The position numbers and the translations under genes were made by a program. This document shows, piece by piece, positions 7,590 to 15,054 of a stretch of DNA of 19,214 bases (positions within the stretch are counted from its first letter, which is position 1; each line of letters opens with the position of its first letter). The notes under the pieces are model-generated. The model did no database searches and had not been told where the DNA came from. It saw nothing but the letters and a program-made list of their open reading frames with translations. The stretch covers positions 1 through 19,214 of the forward strand of contig JAEYSR010000043.1 in NCBI GenBank assembly GCA_023434535.1. Direction: 5' to 3'. The stretch comes from Actinomycetes bacterium (GTDB lineage Bacteria > Actinomycetota > Acidimicrobiia > Acidimicrobiales > Microtrichaceae).

Positions 7590-8072
7590 TCAGCCGTGGC
7601 CCTCGACGGTGAAGGCGCGATCGACGAACTGACGTCGACCGGTGTCGAGCACCCAGTCGTGGCCCCACTCGACGAGCGGGCGCATGGCGGTGCCGACTCC
7701 CCGCAGCAGGGGGTTGGCCGGCGCGAGCGCGGAGCGGACCCGGGCCGTGCTCCCGCCCGGAGCGGCGTCGACGGTCAGCACGGCGTCCCCTCGGATGTCG
7801 CCGTCGACGTGGGCCCGCACCAGGTTCGGCGCGTCGACCTCGTCGAGGTGGACGGTGAAGCGCAGGACGTACGGCAACGGCGGTGACACCGTGCACCTCC
7901 AACGCGCTCCCGGACTGAATCCCCCGACCGGTCGGAACCGCTCGAGCCAGGGCCACCATGCCGGGTACTCCTCCGTCGCAGCGACCCGGTCCCAGAGCTC
8001 GGACGGTGGGACGTCGAACCTCCACGCGCGGTCCGACCGGAACGTCGGCGCCGAGAGGCGCAGGAGGTTCAT
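7590..8072 (-). CDS. SRPBCC family protein (polyketide cyclase/START-like)
   Basis: This 160-residue protein has the beginning typical of START-like SRPBCC proteins: a first strand (RAWRFDVPPSELWDRVA) followed by YPAWWPWLERFRPVGG, in which the membrane- or ligand-facing WW motif is conserved. It ends with a long C-terminal helix (PLVEWGHDWVLDTGRRQFVDRA). The fold makes a deep hydrophobic pocket for lipids or polyketides; the ligand is unknown. I chose the ATG at 8072 since the fold starts soon after; a GTG at 8093 would add seven residues. It is divergent from the transglutaminase-like gene. Confidence 0.8.
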   Translation of the reverse strand: MNLLRLSAPTFRSDRAWRFDVPPSELWDRVAATEEYPAWWPWLERFRPVGGFSPGARWRCTVSPPLPYVLRFTVHLDEVDAPNLVRAHVDGDIRGDAVLTVDAAPGGSTARVRSALAPANPLLRGVGTAMRPLVEWGHDWVLDTGRRQFVDRAFTVEGHG

Positions 8073-8147
8073 CACCGGGGCTCTACCCGTCACCCGCCAC
8101 GTCGAACCCCGGTACCGACCTCGCTGCTCGTCGCCCCGGTCCGGCCC

Positions 8148-8153
8148 TACGGT
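8148..8153 (+). promoter_or_regulatory. Candidate -10 box (TACGGT), leaderless start of the transglutaminase-like gene
   Basis: TACGGT lies 8 nt before the GTG at 8162 and there is no Shine-Dalgarno sequence in between. This spacing suggests transcription starts at or next to the start codon. Confidence 0.35.
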
Positions 8154-8161
8154 TCTGGGCC

Positions 8162-8977
8162 GTGGATCCCGACTGGTACGTCACCCCCGGGCCGATGACC
8201 GGGCTCGGTCCGGACCAGTTGGCCGTCGTCCGAGCCCTGGACCCCGATCCACTGGCGCTGTGCCGGGTGGTCCAGGGCCTGTTCACCGCACCGCCCGACG
8301 CCCGCGGGACGGGCCTCTCCCCCGAACGGTCGACCGACCGGAGCACGCGCCCGGCCACCCGACTCCTGGAGCGGGTCCTCGGGCTCGACCCGTCCCCGCT
8401 CGACACGCCACGGTCGACCGACCGACGTGTCGTCGGCACCTGTCGCCACTACGCCGTGCTCTCCACTGCCCTGCTCCGTGCGACGGGGACGCCGGCCCGG
8501 GCCCGGTGCGGCTTCGCCGCGTACTTCGATCCTCCCAGGAAGGTGGACCACTGGATCGTGGAGCACTGGGACTCAGAGGACCGTCGATGGGTCAGGACCG
8601 ACGCGGAGGTCCTCGACCACGACCTACCGGCGAACCCGGCGGACCTCGGACGGGATGACTTCCTGACCGGCGGCGAAGCCTGGCAGCGGGTCCGCAGCGG
8701 GGACGAGGACGCATCCCTCTTCGGCGTCCATGGCACCGACCACTGGGGTCCTGCGGAGATCCGCGGCAACGTGATCCGGGACCTGGCCGCCCTGCAAAAG
8801 GTCGAGGTGCTGCCGTGGGACGAGTGGGGCCCGATGCAGGACTCCTACGAGGGCCGCACCGACTCCGCCTTCGACGAGCTCATGGATGACGCAGCTGCCG
8901 CTTGTGCGGGCGAGGACGACGCCGAGCTGGCGCGTGTGTCCGCTCTCCTGGCCGTGCCCGACGAGCTGGTCGGCTGA
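8162..8977 (+). CDS. Transglutaminase-like domain protein
   Basis: This 271-residue protein carries the transglutaminase-like catalytic layout. The nucleophile is Cys94 in GTCRHYAVLSTALLRATG, followed by PARARCGFAAYF. The His is in VDHWIVEHW (His130) and the Asp in WVRTDAEV (Asp147). The spacing fits the papain-like Cys-His-Asp triad. Members act as proteases, amidases or cross-linking enzymes; the real substrate is unknown. No signal peptide is seen, so it is probably cytosolic. The GTG at 8162 gives the best start because upstream codons overlap the antisense SRPBCC gene. It converges with the metallopeptidase gene across a 25-bp gap. Confidence 0.78.
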   Translation: MDPDWYVTPGPMTGLGPDQLAVVRALDPDPLALCRVVQGLFTAPPDARGTGLSPERSTDRSTRPATRLLERVLGLDPSPLDTPRSTDRRVVGTCRHYAVLSTALLRATGTPARARCGFAAYFDPPRKVDHWIVEHWDSEDRRWVRTDAEVLDHDLPANPADLGRDDFLTGGEAWQRVRSGDEDASLFGVHGTDHWGPAEIRGNVIRDLAALQKVEVLPWDEWGPMQDSYEGRTDSAFDELMDDAAAACAGEDDAELARVSALLAVPDELVG

Positions 8978-9002
8978 CGGCTCCGGAACACCGACCGGCG
9001 GC

Positions 9003-10025
9003 TCAGCCCGCGAACTCGCCGACGGTGCGGTGGACCATCGCCAGCTTCGCCATCACCACGGGAGCGAGGACGAACGGGTAGAGGTCGTCGTTGCCCAGGC
9101 TCCGGCTCATCGCGTTCAGCGCTGCGGTCAGCGCCAGCCACTCGGCGATCAACTCGTCGGCCGACAGCTCGCCCGTCTCCGGCGTCGGCCGGGCCGACTG
9201 CACCACGTCGCCGGCCACGTCGACGGCGGGACCGGTGGTCTGGAGCCCGAAGGCCGCAGCGGTCTCCAGGCCGTCGCGGATGTGGAGGTAGTGGGCGAAG
9301 GTCTCGGCCCAGTCCTCCCACGGGTGCATCGTCGCGTAGCGGCTCACGAACCTGTCGGCCCAGTCCGGCGGCGGCCCGGCGCTGTAGTGGCGGTCCAAGG
9401 CCTCGCCGTAGTCGAGCGTCTCGTCCCCGAAGAGCCGCCGGAACTCTCCGAGTCGATCGTCGTGGCCGTCGATCAGCACGTCCCAGTAGTAGTGGCCGAT
9501 CTCATGGCGGAAGTGGCCGAGCACCGTGCGGTACGGCTCGCCCATGTCCTCGCGGATGCGCTCGCGGTGCGCGTCGTCCGCCTCGGCCAGGTCCAGCGTG
9601 ATGAGCCCGTCCTCGTGGCCGATCATGACCTGGTCGAACCGACTCGAGAGCAGGTCGAAGGCGAGGCCGGAGTCGGTTCCCTCGTCGTAGGGAACGACCG
9701 GGAGCCCGAGCTCCAGCAGCTGGAAGACCAACCACCGCTTGCGGCTCTCGGCATCGGCGAACGCCACCAGAGCCTCGGCGTCGTCGGCCGCCGGTCGAGT
9801 GCGGGTCAGGCGACACGACAGGCAGAGCCCGTCGTGGGTTCCGTCGGGCCGGACCCACCAGTTGCACTGGGCCAGATCGGCGTTGGAGCACCGGACGTTC
9901 GAGTCGTCCGCGATCGCCATCCCCCGCGTCTCGACGTCGAAGCCCAGCAGCGAGCCGCAGTGGAGGCACTCGCTGTTGTGGAAGAAGACCAGGTGGGCGC
10001 AGACGGGGCAGGTGAACGATCGCAC
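9003..10025 (-). CDS. Zinc-ribbon plus putative zinc metallopeptidase (HExxH)
   Basis: This 340-residue protein has an N-terminal zinc-ribbon region with CPVC (Cys6, Cys9), CLHC (Cys20, Cys23), Cys46, Cys54 and CLSC (Cys68, Cys71). It then has a metallopeptidase-like domain. The zinc-binding helix is HFRHEIGHYYWD with H174-E175 and H178. A likely third ligand, Glu241, lies in WEDWAETFAHYLHI. This matches the family annotated as putative zinc-binding metallopeptidase with an N-terminal zinc ribbon (DUF2248-type in older annotation). No signal peptide is present and the target is unknown. Translation starts at GTG 10025, directly before the first Cys pair. Confidence 0.85.
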   Translation of the reverse strand: MRSFTCPVCAHLVFFHNSECLHCGSLLGFDVETRGMAIADDSNVRCSNADLAQCNWWVRPDGTHDGLCLSCRLTRTRPAADDAEALVAFADAESRKRWLVFQLLELGLPVVPYDEGTDSGLAFDLLSSRFDQVMIGHEDGLITLDLAEADDAHRERIREDMGEPYRTVLGHFRHEIGHYYWDVLIDGHDDRLGEFRRLFGDETLDYGEALDRHYSAGPPPDWADRFVSRYATMHPWEDWAETFAHYLHIRDGLETAAAFGLQTTGPAVDVAGDVVQSARPTPETGELSADELIAEWLALTAALNAMSRSLGNDDLYPFVLAPVVMAKLAMVHRTVGEFAG

Positions 10026-10115
10026 TGCGGCGCCCTACCCGACGGGTGACCGCTCGATGCCCGGGGCACCGATGACGTCGGGCACGTCGCCATCTCATGG
10101 CTGCCGTCGTCCTGG

Positions 10116-10144
10116 TCCCCACGGACACCGTGTCCTCGTGGGGA
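10116..10144 (-). terminator. Long hairpin after the DUF1059 gene
   Basis: TCCCCACGGACAC and GTGTCC-TC-GTGGGGA form a nearly perfect stem with one 2-nt bulge. It begins directly after the stop codon of the DUF1059-like gene on the minus strand. There is no T-run, as is common for terminators in this GC range. Confidence 0.55.
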
Positions 10145-10381
10145 TCAGCCCTCCGGGAGCGCAGCGAAGTCCTTCTTGGCCTGGTTGTACCACTTGAGCC
10201 CGGAGATCGGTCGACGCCAGCGCTTCTTCATGTCGGCGGCTGCGGGGGCGTGCGCCTCGTCGCCGGCTGCGACCTCGTCCTTCAGGTGCTGGTCCTGCAG
10301 CTGGATCACGTCGTCGGCGGTCTCACCCCGGTGCGGGTGGTCGCAGGGTCCACCGAGCTGCTGGCAGGTCATGGTCTTCAT
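10145..10381 (-). CDS. DUF1059-like small protein
   Basis: This 78-residue protein begins MKTMTCQQLGGPCDHPHRGE and continues TADDVIQLQDQHLKDE, the pattern of DUF1059 proteins (paired Cys in C-x-LGG-x-C, then a GET-x-x-V-x-x-x-x-x-H helix). The C-terminal part includes MKKRWRRPISGLKWYNQAKKDFA. Function is unknown; the two cysteines and nearby histidines could bind metal. The ATG at 10381 is supported by GAGAGGAA seven to eight nt upstream. It is divergent from the P-loop kinase gene. Confidence 0.75.
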   Translation of the reverse strand: MKTMTCQQLGGPCDHPHRGETADDVIQLQDQHLKDEVAAGDEAHAPAAADMKKRWRRPISGLKWYNQAKKDFAALPEG

Positions 10382-10556
10382 GGGTTCCTCTCGATCTCCT
10401 GGTCGATCAGGTGCGGATGCTGTGCAGCTCGGACGGTACGGGGGTGCCGGGCACCGGGGCTTCTCGGATCCTGATCGATCGGCGAACGACGTCTCGTCGG
10501 ACGCCACGACGGATCCCGGGTGCGGGCGGACCGGAGCGAGGGGCAGGATCTCGCAC

Positions 10557-11087
10557 ATGTCTCCCGAGGCGTCCGACGGCCGCAGTGCTGCCCCTCGCAC
10601 GACACCGAGCGCAACGACCGGAGGGCGACTCGTCGTGGTGTGCGGCGTGCCCGGGTCGGGGAAGTCGACGACGGCCCGGGAGATCGCCCGCACCTCGTCG
10701 GACGTGGTGGTGATGAGCCCCGACGACTGGATGGCGGCCTCCGGTATCTCGCTGTGGGACGGCGAGGTCCGCGCCCGGGTCGAGGCGCACCAGTGGGAGC
10801 TGAGCCGCCTGTTGCTGGCCCGAGGGCGGACCGTCGTCATCGAGTGGGGGACGTGGGCGCGCAGCGAACGCGACGGCCTCCTGGCCGGGGCCCGGGAGAT
10901 CGGGTCGACCACGGAGCTGATCTGGCTCGACGTGCCCCTGGACGAGTTGTGGCGACGGGTGTCGGACCGGCGGCGGGAGGACCCACCGATCACGTACGAC
11001 CAGGTGGTGGAGTCGGTCTCGCTGTTCGAGCCTCCGGACGAGGACGAGCTCGCCCGCTGGGACGTGTCGTCGCACCGTCGGGCGTGA
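10557..11087 (+). CDS. P-loop kinase / AAA-type ATP-binding protein
   Basis: This 176-residue protein has a Walker A motif GVPGSGKST at about residues 30-38 after the strand RLVVVC. A DDW motif (SPDDWM) and an Arg-rich lid region (ELWRRVSDRRRED) follow. This is the layout of zeta-toxin-like or predicted small-molecule kinases (AAA_33 group). The upstream sequence has AGGGGCAGGA about 10-14 nt ahead of ATG 10557; a longer N-terminus is possible but unsupported. Its 3' end overlaps the antisense end of the DUF4184 gene by 98 bp. No antitoxin-like partner is next to it, so I do not call it a toxin. Confidence 0.75.
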   Translation: MSPEASDGRSAAPRTTPSATTGGRLVVVCGVPGSGKSTTAREIARTSSDVVVMSPDDWMAASGISLWDGEVRARVEAHQWELSRLLLARGRTVVIEWGTWARSERDGLLAGAREIGSTTELIWLDVPLDELWRRVSDRRREDPPITYDQVVESVSLFEPPDEDELARWDVSSHRRA

Positions 11088-11828
11088 CCTCGGACGGCAG
11101 CGCCCCGGCGATCAGCGCGCCGGCGACGATCCCGTCGATGGCGCTGAAGGTCGGCGATCCGCCGGTCGCCGTCAGAGCAGCGGACACGAGCACGGCGACG
11201 ACGACCAGGACGAGCCAGAACCGCACGCGATCGGCTGCAGCGAGCGTGAACCTCCGAGCGGCGGCGACCGACCCGGTGCCGTACCACTGCTCGAGCCGAC
11301 GACTGCGTCCGATGTAGAGGAAGAGCCCGATCGCGATCAGCGACCCGAGCCCGTGGCCGAGGTACTGCAGGACTCTCGCTCCGGTCATCTCGCCCCGGAC
11401 GGGCGCCGTGAAAAGGACCTCGTCGAACCCGAGAAGGTCCGAACCCCAGCGACCGTCGTGGGTGAACGCGTCGAGGAGCACGTGCGACAGCGCGCCGATC
11501 AGGGCGCCGAGGACGGTGACGATCACGGCGGGCCGGCGCTGGGTGATCACCCTGTAGGAGTGCAGCCGGAACGGCCCGGCATCCGGAAAGTTCGCGAACA
11601 CCCCAGAGCGGACCGACGACGCAGCGCCCAGCAGATCAGCAAGGTCAGCGGGACCGCTCCGACGACCACGCCCGCCAACGAGTGCGCCGATCCCCCGACG
11701 CCCGCGACGGGGTACCAGAGGTCGGGAGCCGCCGCACCGACGCACATCGCCGTCGCGTCCGTCCGATCCGGCCACCGGAGCTTGATCGGCAGCACGACGG
11801 CCTGGTGCGCGGGGAACGTCACCGGCAT
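10990..11828 (-). pseudogene. DUF4184 family membrane protein, frameshifted
   Basis: The N-terminal part (ATG at 11828) reads MPVTFPAHQAVVLPIKLRWP, CVGAAAPDLWYP and HSLAGVVVGAVPLTLLICWALRRR, the usual DUF4184 start. It then leaves the family frame. The other minus-strand frame carries the rest: FRLHSYRVITQRRP, LGALIGALSHVLLDAFTH, a GHGLGSLIAIGLFLYIGR helix and two more hydrophobic segments, with its stop at 10990. One missing nucleotide in the run of four cytosines at 11601-11604 (plus strand) explains the break. Restoring it gives a continuous 279-residue protein. Members are integral membrane proteins, sometimes annotated as metal-dependent hydrolases. The frameshift may be a real mutation or a sequencing error. 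Confidence 0.75.
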
Positions 11829-11954
11829 GCGACCACCCCCGAGCTCACGGCCGGATCGCCGGTCCAGGTGGTCGTCCCGTCCGATGCGGGTCGCGGATCG
11901 ACCGTCGCGGCCCGGTCGCGCCGTCTCCCCTCGCTGAGCGATCGCCCCATGCGG

Positions 11955-12407
11955 TCAGGTCGTCCCGGTCAGGACCTGCACGACCCGACGGGCCTCCGCC
12001 GACGGGTCGGCGGCGCTCATCGGGATGTCACCGTCGGACAGATCGACGTCGATGTCGAACGGGCCCGGCCCCGCCGTGGCCACGACGGCGGCACGGTCCG
12101 ACGACCGCACGACACGAGCCACCGGAGCAGGTTCGTTGTGGATCTCGAGGATGGCCACGACACCGTCGGTGACGGCGAGGTACCGCCAGTGCGGCATCGC
12201 CCCGAGCCGACGCCGACGGAGGAGGTGGCTGATCACGTTCCTGATGTCTCGATAGACGCCGTACCAGCCCCGGGGCGACGCCGAGCCGACCGGGCGGTCG
12301 TCGGATCGATCGACGAAGAAGGCTCCGGCGATGACCGGTGCGTCCAACGCGACCTCTGCAGCCCGCCGGTAGATCTCGGACGCCCGCGATCCGTCGGACG
12401 CAGTCAT
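11955..12407 (-). CDS. Hypothetical protein, possibly PH-like fold
   Basis: I do not recognise this 150-residue protein. It is soluble, with no signal peptide or membrane segment. The middle has RYLAVTDGVVAILEI, which resembles the strand pair of bacterial PH-like domains. Later come RAAVVATAGPGPFDIDVDLSDGDIPM and a final helix with AEARRVVQVL, as expected of such a fold (a weak, pattern-based suggestion). Codon use is typical of neighbours. It is divergent from the membrane protein gene at 12518, with 110 bp between the start codons. Confidence 0.6.
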   Translation of the reverse strand: MTASDGSRASEIYRRAAEVALDAPVIAGAFFVDRSDDRPVGSASPRGWYGVYRDIRNVISHLLRRRRLGAMPHWRYLAVTDGVVAILEIHNEPAPVARVVRSSDRAAVVATAGPGPFDIDVDLSDGDIPMSAADPSAEARRVVQVLTGTT

Positions 12408-12517
12408 TGCGGACGAACGATGCCGACGCCCGGATCACCGGACTGAGCACGCTGTGGAGATGCGCCCACCGCCAGCACAGCCCGCCGAGCGACGACTCGT
12501 CGCGCCTGCGCGAGAGT

Positions 12518-13099
12518 GTGCCCATCAGCGAATCGACACCAGCCGCACCCCGACCGGCCGAACCCTCGGTTCGCCCCGCTCCGACTCCCCGTCCGCCGAA
12601 GCTGCTGCGCCGGTGGATGTACACGCCGTGGACCCACACCTTGGGCGTCGGGCTGGTGTTCATCGGGAGCTCGCTCGTGGCGATCACGATTCCCGACCTC
12701 CCGATCGTCCTCCAATGGATCCTCGGCGCGATCAACACCGCGGCCTTCGTCGCCTGCGTCGGCATCGTGTGGCTGATCGCCGTCGAGCTCGCCGACGTCG
12801 CGTACCGATCACGCGTCGTCATCCCACGACTCCTCTCGCCGAGGGCCGCTCTGTGGCTGACTCTCCTGGGCGTGGTGACCTGCGGGATGACGTCGCTCTA
12901 CGCAGCGACGAGGCTGTGGCGCGGGACCGTCTCGCTTCTCGGGGTCATCGGGCCTGAACGAGGGCGGCAGGTCTCCCGCCTGTGGGCGCTCGCCATCTTC
13001 TTCCCCGAGTGGATCCTCCAGAAGGAGATGGTCGCCATCGACGACGCCATCCGCTCGGGCACGGGTCGAGTCCGCGAGCCGGTTCGACCGTCCGAGTGA
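12518..13099 (+). CDS. Hypothetical three-TM membrane protein
   Basis: This 193-residue protein of unknown function has a Pro-rich, disordered N-terminus (residues 1-28). Hydrophobic helices lie at about 42-58 (LGVGLVFIGSSLVAITI), 66-91 and 110-130. A cytosolic tail follows with an amphipathic WALAIFFPEWILQKEMVAIDD stretch. The start is uncertain: I chose GTG 12518, while an in-frame GTG at 12338 would overlap the antisense gene. It converges with the DUF427 gene, with 18 bp between the stops. Confidence 0.6.
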   Translation: MPISESTPAAPRPAEPSVRPAPTPRPPKLLRRWMYTPWTHTLGVGLVFIGSSLVAITIPDLPIVLQWILGAINTAAFVACVGIVWLIAVELADVAYRSRVVIPRLLSPRAALWLTLLGVVTCGMTSLYAATRLWRGTVSLLGVIGPERGRQVSRLWALAIFFPEWILQKEMVAIDDAIRSGTGRVREPVRPSE

Positions 13100-13117
13100 C
13101 GCAGATCCGCTCGGCGC

Positions 13118-13618
13118 CTACCAGCCCCAGGAGCCCGGGCCGCCCTTGAACGGTCCGACGACGTTCGAGGTGATCCAGCCCCCGTAGAAGCTGCCCTCGT
13201 TGCTCTCGACGCGCTCGTCGTCGACGAAGCAGGCGTCGACGCGCTGCGGGTAGAACGCGATGTGGCCGGCGATCGCGGCGAACCTCGGTGTCGGGGACCG
13301 GTACGACCAGGCCGCGTCCGTCACCCTCGGGACGCCCGGCACGACGAGGTCGAAGTACGACGCCGTCCCCTTCCACTCGCACCCGGTCGCCGAGGCGGAC
13401 TCGACCAGCAGGGTCAGGTCCACGTCGTCGGGTGGCAGGTAGAAGCCGGGAGGCTGGCTTGTCTCCAGGATGCGGACCGCCCGCGTGGTCTCCGCGACGG
13501 TCCGGCCGCCATGCTCCACCCGGACGAGCGACGAGGTCGGCTCGATCGCCGGCGGACGCGGATAGTCCCAGACCGACTCCTGGCCGGGTCCGGGCTCGAT
13601 GCGCTGGGGACGAGTCAC
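13118..13618 (-). CDS. DUF427 domain-containing protein (long form)
   Basis: This 166-residue protein contains a DUF427 domain: PPGFYLPPDDVDLTLL, then ATGCEWKGTASYFDLVV and AAIAGHIAFYPQRVDACF. An N-terminal extension (WDYPRPPAIEPTSSLVRV) and a C-terminal tail (GSFYGGWITSNVVGPFKGGP) are both typical of the longer actinobacterial form. It starts at GTG 13618. It is clearly related to the short DUF427 protein at 6054 but differs in length and flanks, so the pair is not a recent duplication. Function is unknown. Confidence 0.87.
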   Translation of the reverse strand: MTRPQRIEPGPGQESVWDYPRPPAIEPTSSLVRVEHGGRTVAETTRAVRILETSQPPGFYLPPDDVDLTLLVESASATGCEWKGTASYFDLVVPGVPRVTDAAWSYRSPTPRFAAIAGHIAFYPQRVDACFVDDERVESNEGSFYGGWITSNVVGPFKGGPGSWGW

Positions 13619-13689
13619 GCCCGCAGTACTACCGCACCATCACCGCTGCCCGTCGTTCAGTGGTGCCGGCCCGTCATTGCCGGCGGCTC

Positions 13690-13893
13690 TCAGGACCCGG
13701 TCTCGGCCCTTCGGCGGTCGCGGACGCGCACGACGACGGTGTTCACCGCCGCCACGACCAGCACCGCGACGAGGAGTGCCCACAGAGCGTCGTGGGTCCA
13801 GGCGGCATTGAACACGATCACCGCGACACCGACGAAGACGTACGCGCCGATCGGGCGGCCCGCCCACATCCTCTCCGAAGGGTCCTCACCCAT
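13690..13893 (-). CDS. Small two-TM membrane protein
   Basis: This 67-residue protein has two hydrophobic segments, PIGAYVFVGVAVIVFNAAW and ALWALLVAVLVVAAVNTVVV, and a basic C-terminus (RVRDRRRAETGS). I do not recognise the family. The ATG at 13893 is chosen; a GTG at 13902 would add three residues. There is no clear ribosome-binding site for either. It stands alone in front of the degraded MerR region. Confidence 0.55.
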   Translation of the reverse strand: MGEDPSERMWAGRPIGAYVFVGVAVIVFNAAWTHDALWALLVAVLVVAAVNTVVVRVRDRRRAETGS

Positions 13894-13973
13894 GCGGATC
13901 ACGGTACCGACCGTGCGGCGCGAGCGTTAGGTGTGGAGCAGTCCACGCCCGTCGCGTTCGCCCCCTGAACCCT

Positions 13974-14005
13974 TTGACCTTCGACCTAGGTCGAAGATCT
14001 ACCGT
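13974..14005 (+). promoter_or_regulatory. MerR-type promoter with 18-bp palindromic operator
   Basis: The -35 box TTGACC (13974-13979) and -10 box TACCGT (14000-14005) are 20 nt apart, the overlong spacing typical of MerR-family-activated promoters. The spacer holds the perfect palindrome CTTCGACCTAGGTCGAAG (13979-13996). The merR-like start ATG at 14022 follows, so this was probably an autoregulatory promoter. Confidence 0.75.
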
Positions 14006-14021
14006 CGACGTCACGAGCCCG

Positions 14022-14141
14022 ATGCGCATCTCAGATGTCGCCGAACGCACGGGCGTGCCGGCCACGGCACTGGTTCTACGAGAAGGTCGGCGTCGTCGTC
14101 CCAGGACGAGCCGCACGGCAGGCGACGCCGCGGTCAAGTAG
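14022..14141 (+). pseudogene. MerR-family regulator, broken N-terminal stub
   Basis: From ATG 14022 the frame reads MRISDVAERTGVPATAL, the classic MerR helix-turn-helix start. Family proteins continue with R-F/Y-Y-E. Here that continuation (FYEKVGVVVPGR) is found in another frame starting at 14074, as if two nucleotides were lost between CTG and TTC. The original frame stops at 14139-14141 after 39 codons. No effector-binding or later DNA-binding part follows, so the gene is both frameshifted and truncated. The promoter in front is intact. Confidence 0.75.
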
Positions 14142-14252
14142 TGCCGGCAGTACGTCGCGTTCCGTGGTGACCGGTCCGTGGCGGTGATGTTCAGGTCGTG
14201 CACAAACGTCCGCGATTACCCTTTCAAACGGGTTGTGCCTGAGGGAGGGTCG

Positions 14253-14921
14253 ATGTCTGATACGTCGCAGGGCGACGGCTGGTGGCTGGCGTCGGACGGG
14301 AAGTGGTACCCGCCGCCACGACCAGACCTCCCCGCCAGAGCGCCGATTACTCCGGACGTCGCATGGAACCCACCCAGCCAGAGCCAGGGTCCGCCTGGCT
14401 TCGCTCAGCAGACGGCATGGCGGCCGCCGAACCAGCCGGTGCAAGTCGTGGTACAGCACAGGAAGAGCGGCTTCGGGACTGGCTGTCTGATCGGATTGGT
14501 CCTCGCAGTCGTTGTCGGGCTCGGCGGCTGCGTCGGGCTCGTGGCGATCGCTGCCAACTCCGACACCGGCAGCGACTCTGCGAGCGGGTCAACGCCACCG
14601 AACGCGATCGATCAAGGCATCGGCTCTAAGGACGCAACGGCGGACCTTGTCGGGGTGGAGTGGGTTCCGCCGGACATGATCGGCGCGGTGTACGTCAACA
14701 CCACTGTCAAGAACAACAGTGAGAAGCGGTCCGACTACCTCATCGAAGTAGTTCTCGAGTCTCCTGACGGCGCAGTGAAGTACGGCGATGCGACGGCACT
14801 GATTCAGAACGTCGAGCCCGGACAGACGACCACCGACAAGAGCCTGTTCCTGAACGTGACGGACCCGCCGACGGACGCGCGAGCTCGAGTGACCAAGCTC
14901 CAACGAACCGCCTCGGTGTAG
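14253..14921 (+). CDS. Membrane-anchored protein with GWWxASDGKWYPP motif and FxLYD-like domain
   Basis: This 222-residue protein starts with DGWWLASDGKWYPPP, a short motif seen at the N-terminus of many Acidimicrobiia proteins. A Pro/Gln-rich cytosolic linker follows to about residue 70. One transmembrane helix spans about 75-101. The outer domain has VYVNTTVKNNSEKRSDYLIEVVL and IQNVEPGQTTTDKSLF, the strand pattern of FxLYD-like immunoglobulin-type domains. It is probably a surface-exposed binding protein; no partner is known. GGGAGGG upstream supports the ATG at 14253. Third-position GC is lower than in genes to the left, consistent with acquisition by transfer. Confidence 0.7.
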   Translation: MSDTSQGDGWWLASDGKWYPPPRPDLPARAPITPDVAWNPPSQSQGPPGFAQQTAWRPPNQPVQVVVQHRKSGFGTGCLIGLVLAVVVGLGGCVGLVAIAANSDTGSDSASGSTPPNAIDQGIGSKDATADLVGVEWVPPDMIGAVYVNTTVKNNSEKRSDYLIEVVLESPDGAVKYGDATALIQNVEPGQTTTDKSLFLNVTDPPTDARARVTKLQRTASV

Positions 14922-15041
14922 TGACTCCGTCCTAACCGCAGCACCTCATGCCGGCTCTGCCCCGCCCCAGAAGTGGCCCATATCCGACGAAGGGGCACCT
15001 ACGCAGCCATCGTCAGAGACCACGCGTCGCCAGCTCAGACA

Positions 15042-15047
15042 TACGCT
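15042..15047 (+). promoter_or_regulatory. Candidate -10 box (TACGCT), leaderless start of the immunity gene
   Basis: TACGCT lies 7 nt before the GTG at 15055 with no Shine-Dalgarno sequence, so the transcript probably begins at the start codon. No good -35 box is seen. Confidence 0.35.
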
Positions 15048-15054
15048 CTCCGCG

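Larger units (their letters stand above)
13894..14252. other. Gene-poor stretch with regulatory and relict sequence
   Basis: This 359-bp stretch has no intact gene. It holds a small hairpin (GTGGA-gcag-TCCAC, 13933-13946), a MerR-type promoter, the broken merR start, and then sequence with no recognisable coding past about 14180. A GCACAA/TTGTGC inverted pair (14200-14238) lies in front of the next gene. Confidence 0.6.

Noticed and set aside
10557..11087. Zeta-type toxin of a toxin-antitoxin pair
   Set aside because: There is no small antitoxin gene next to it; the neighbour is a DUF1059 protein on the other strand, so only a P-loop kinase call is justified.
10382..11287. Long minus-strand frame continuing upstream of the DUF1059 protein
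   Set aside because: It runs antisense through the P-loop kinase and has no domain; a good ribosome-binding site marks the start at 10381.
11595..11612. Programmed ribosomal frameshift in the DUF4184 gene
   Set aside because: No slippery heptamer with a downstream structure is evident, and this family is not known for frameshifting; a one-base deletion is simpler.
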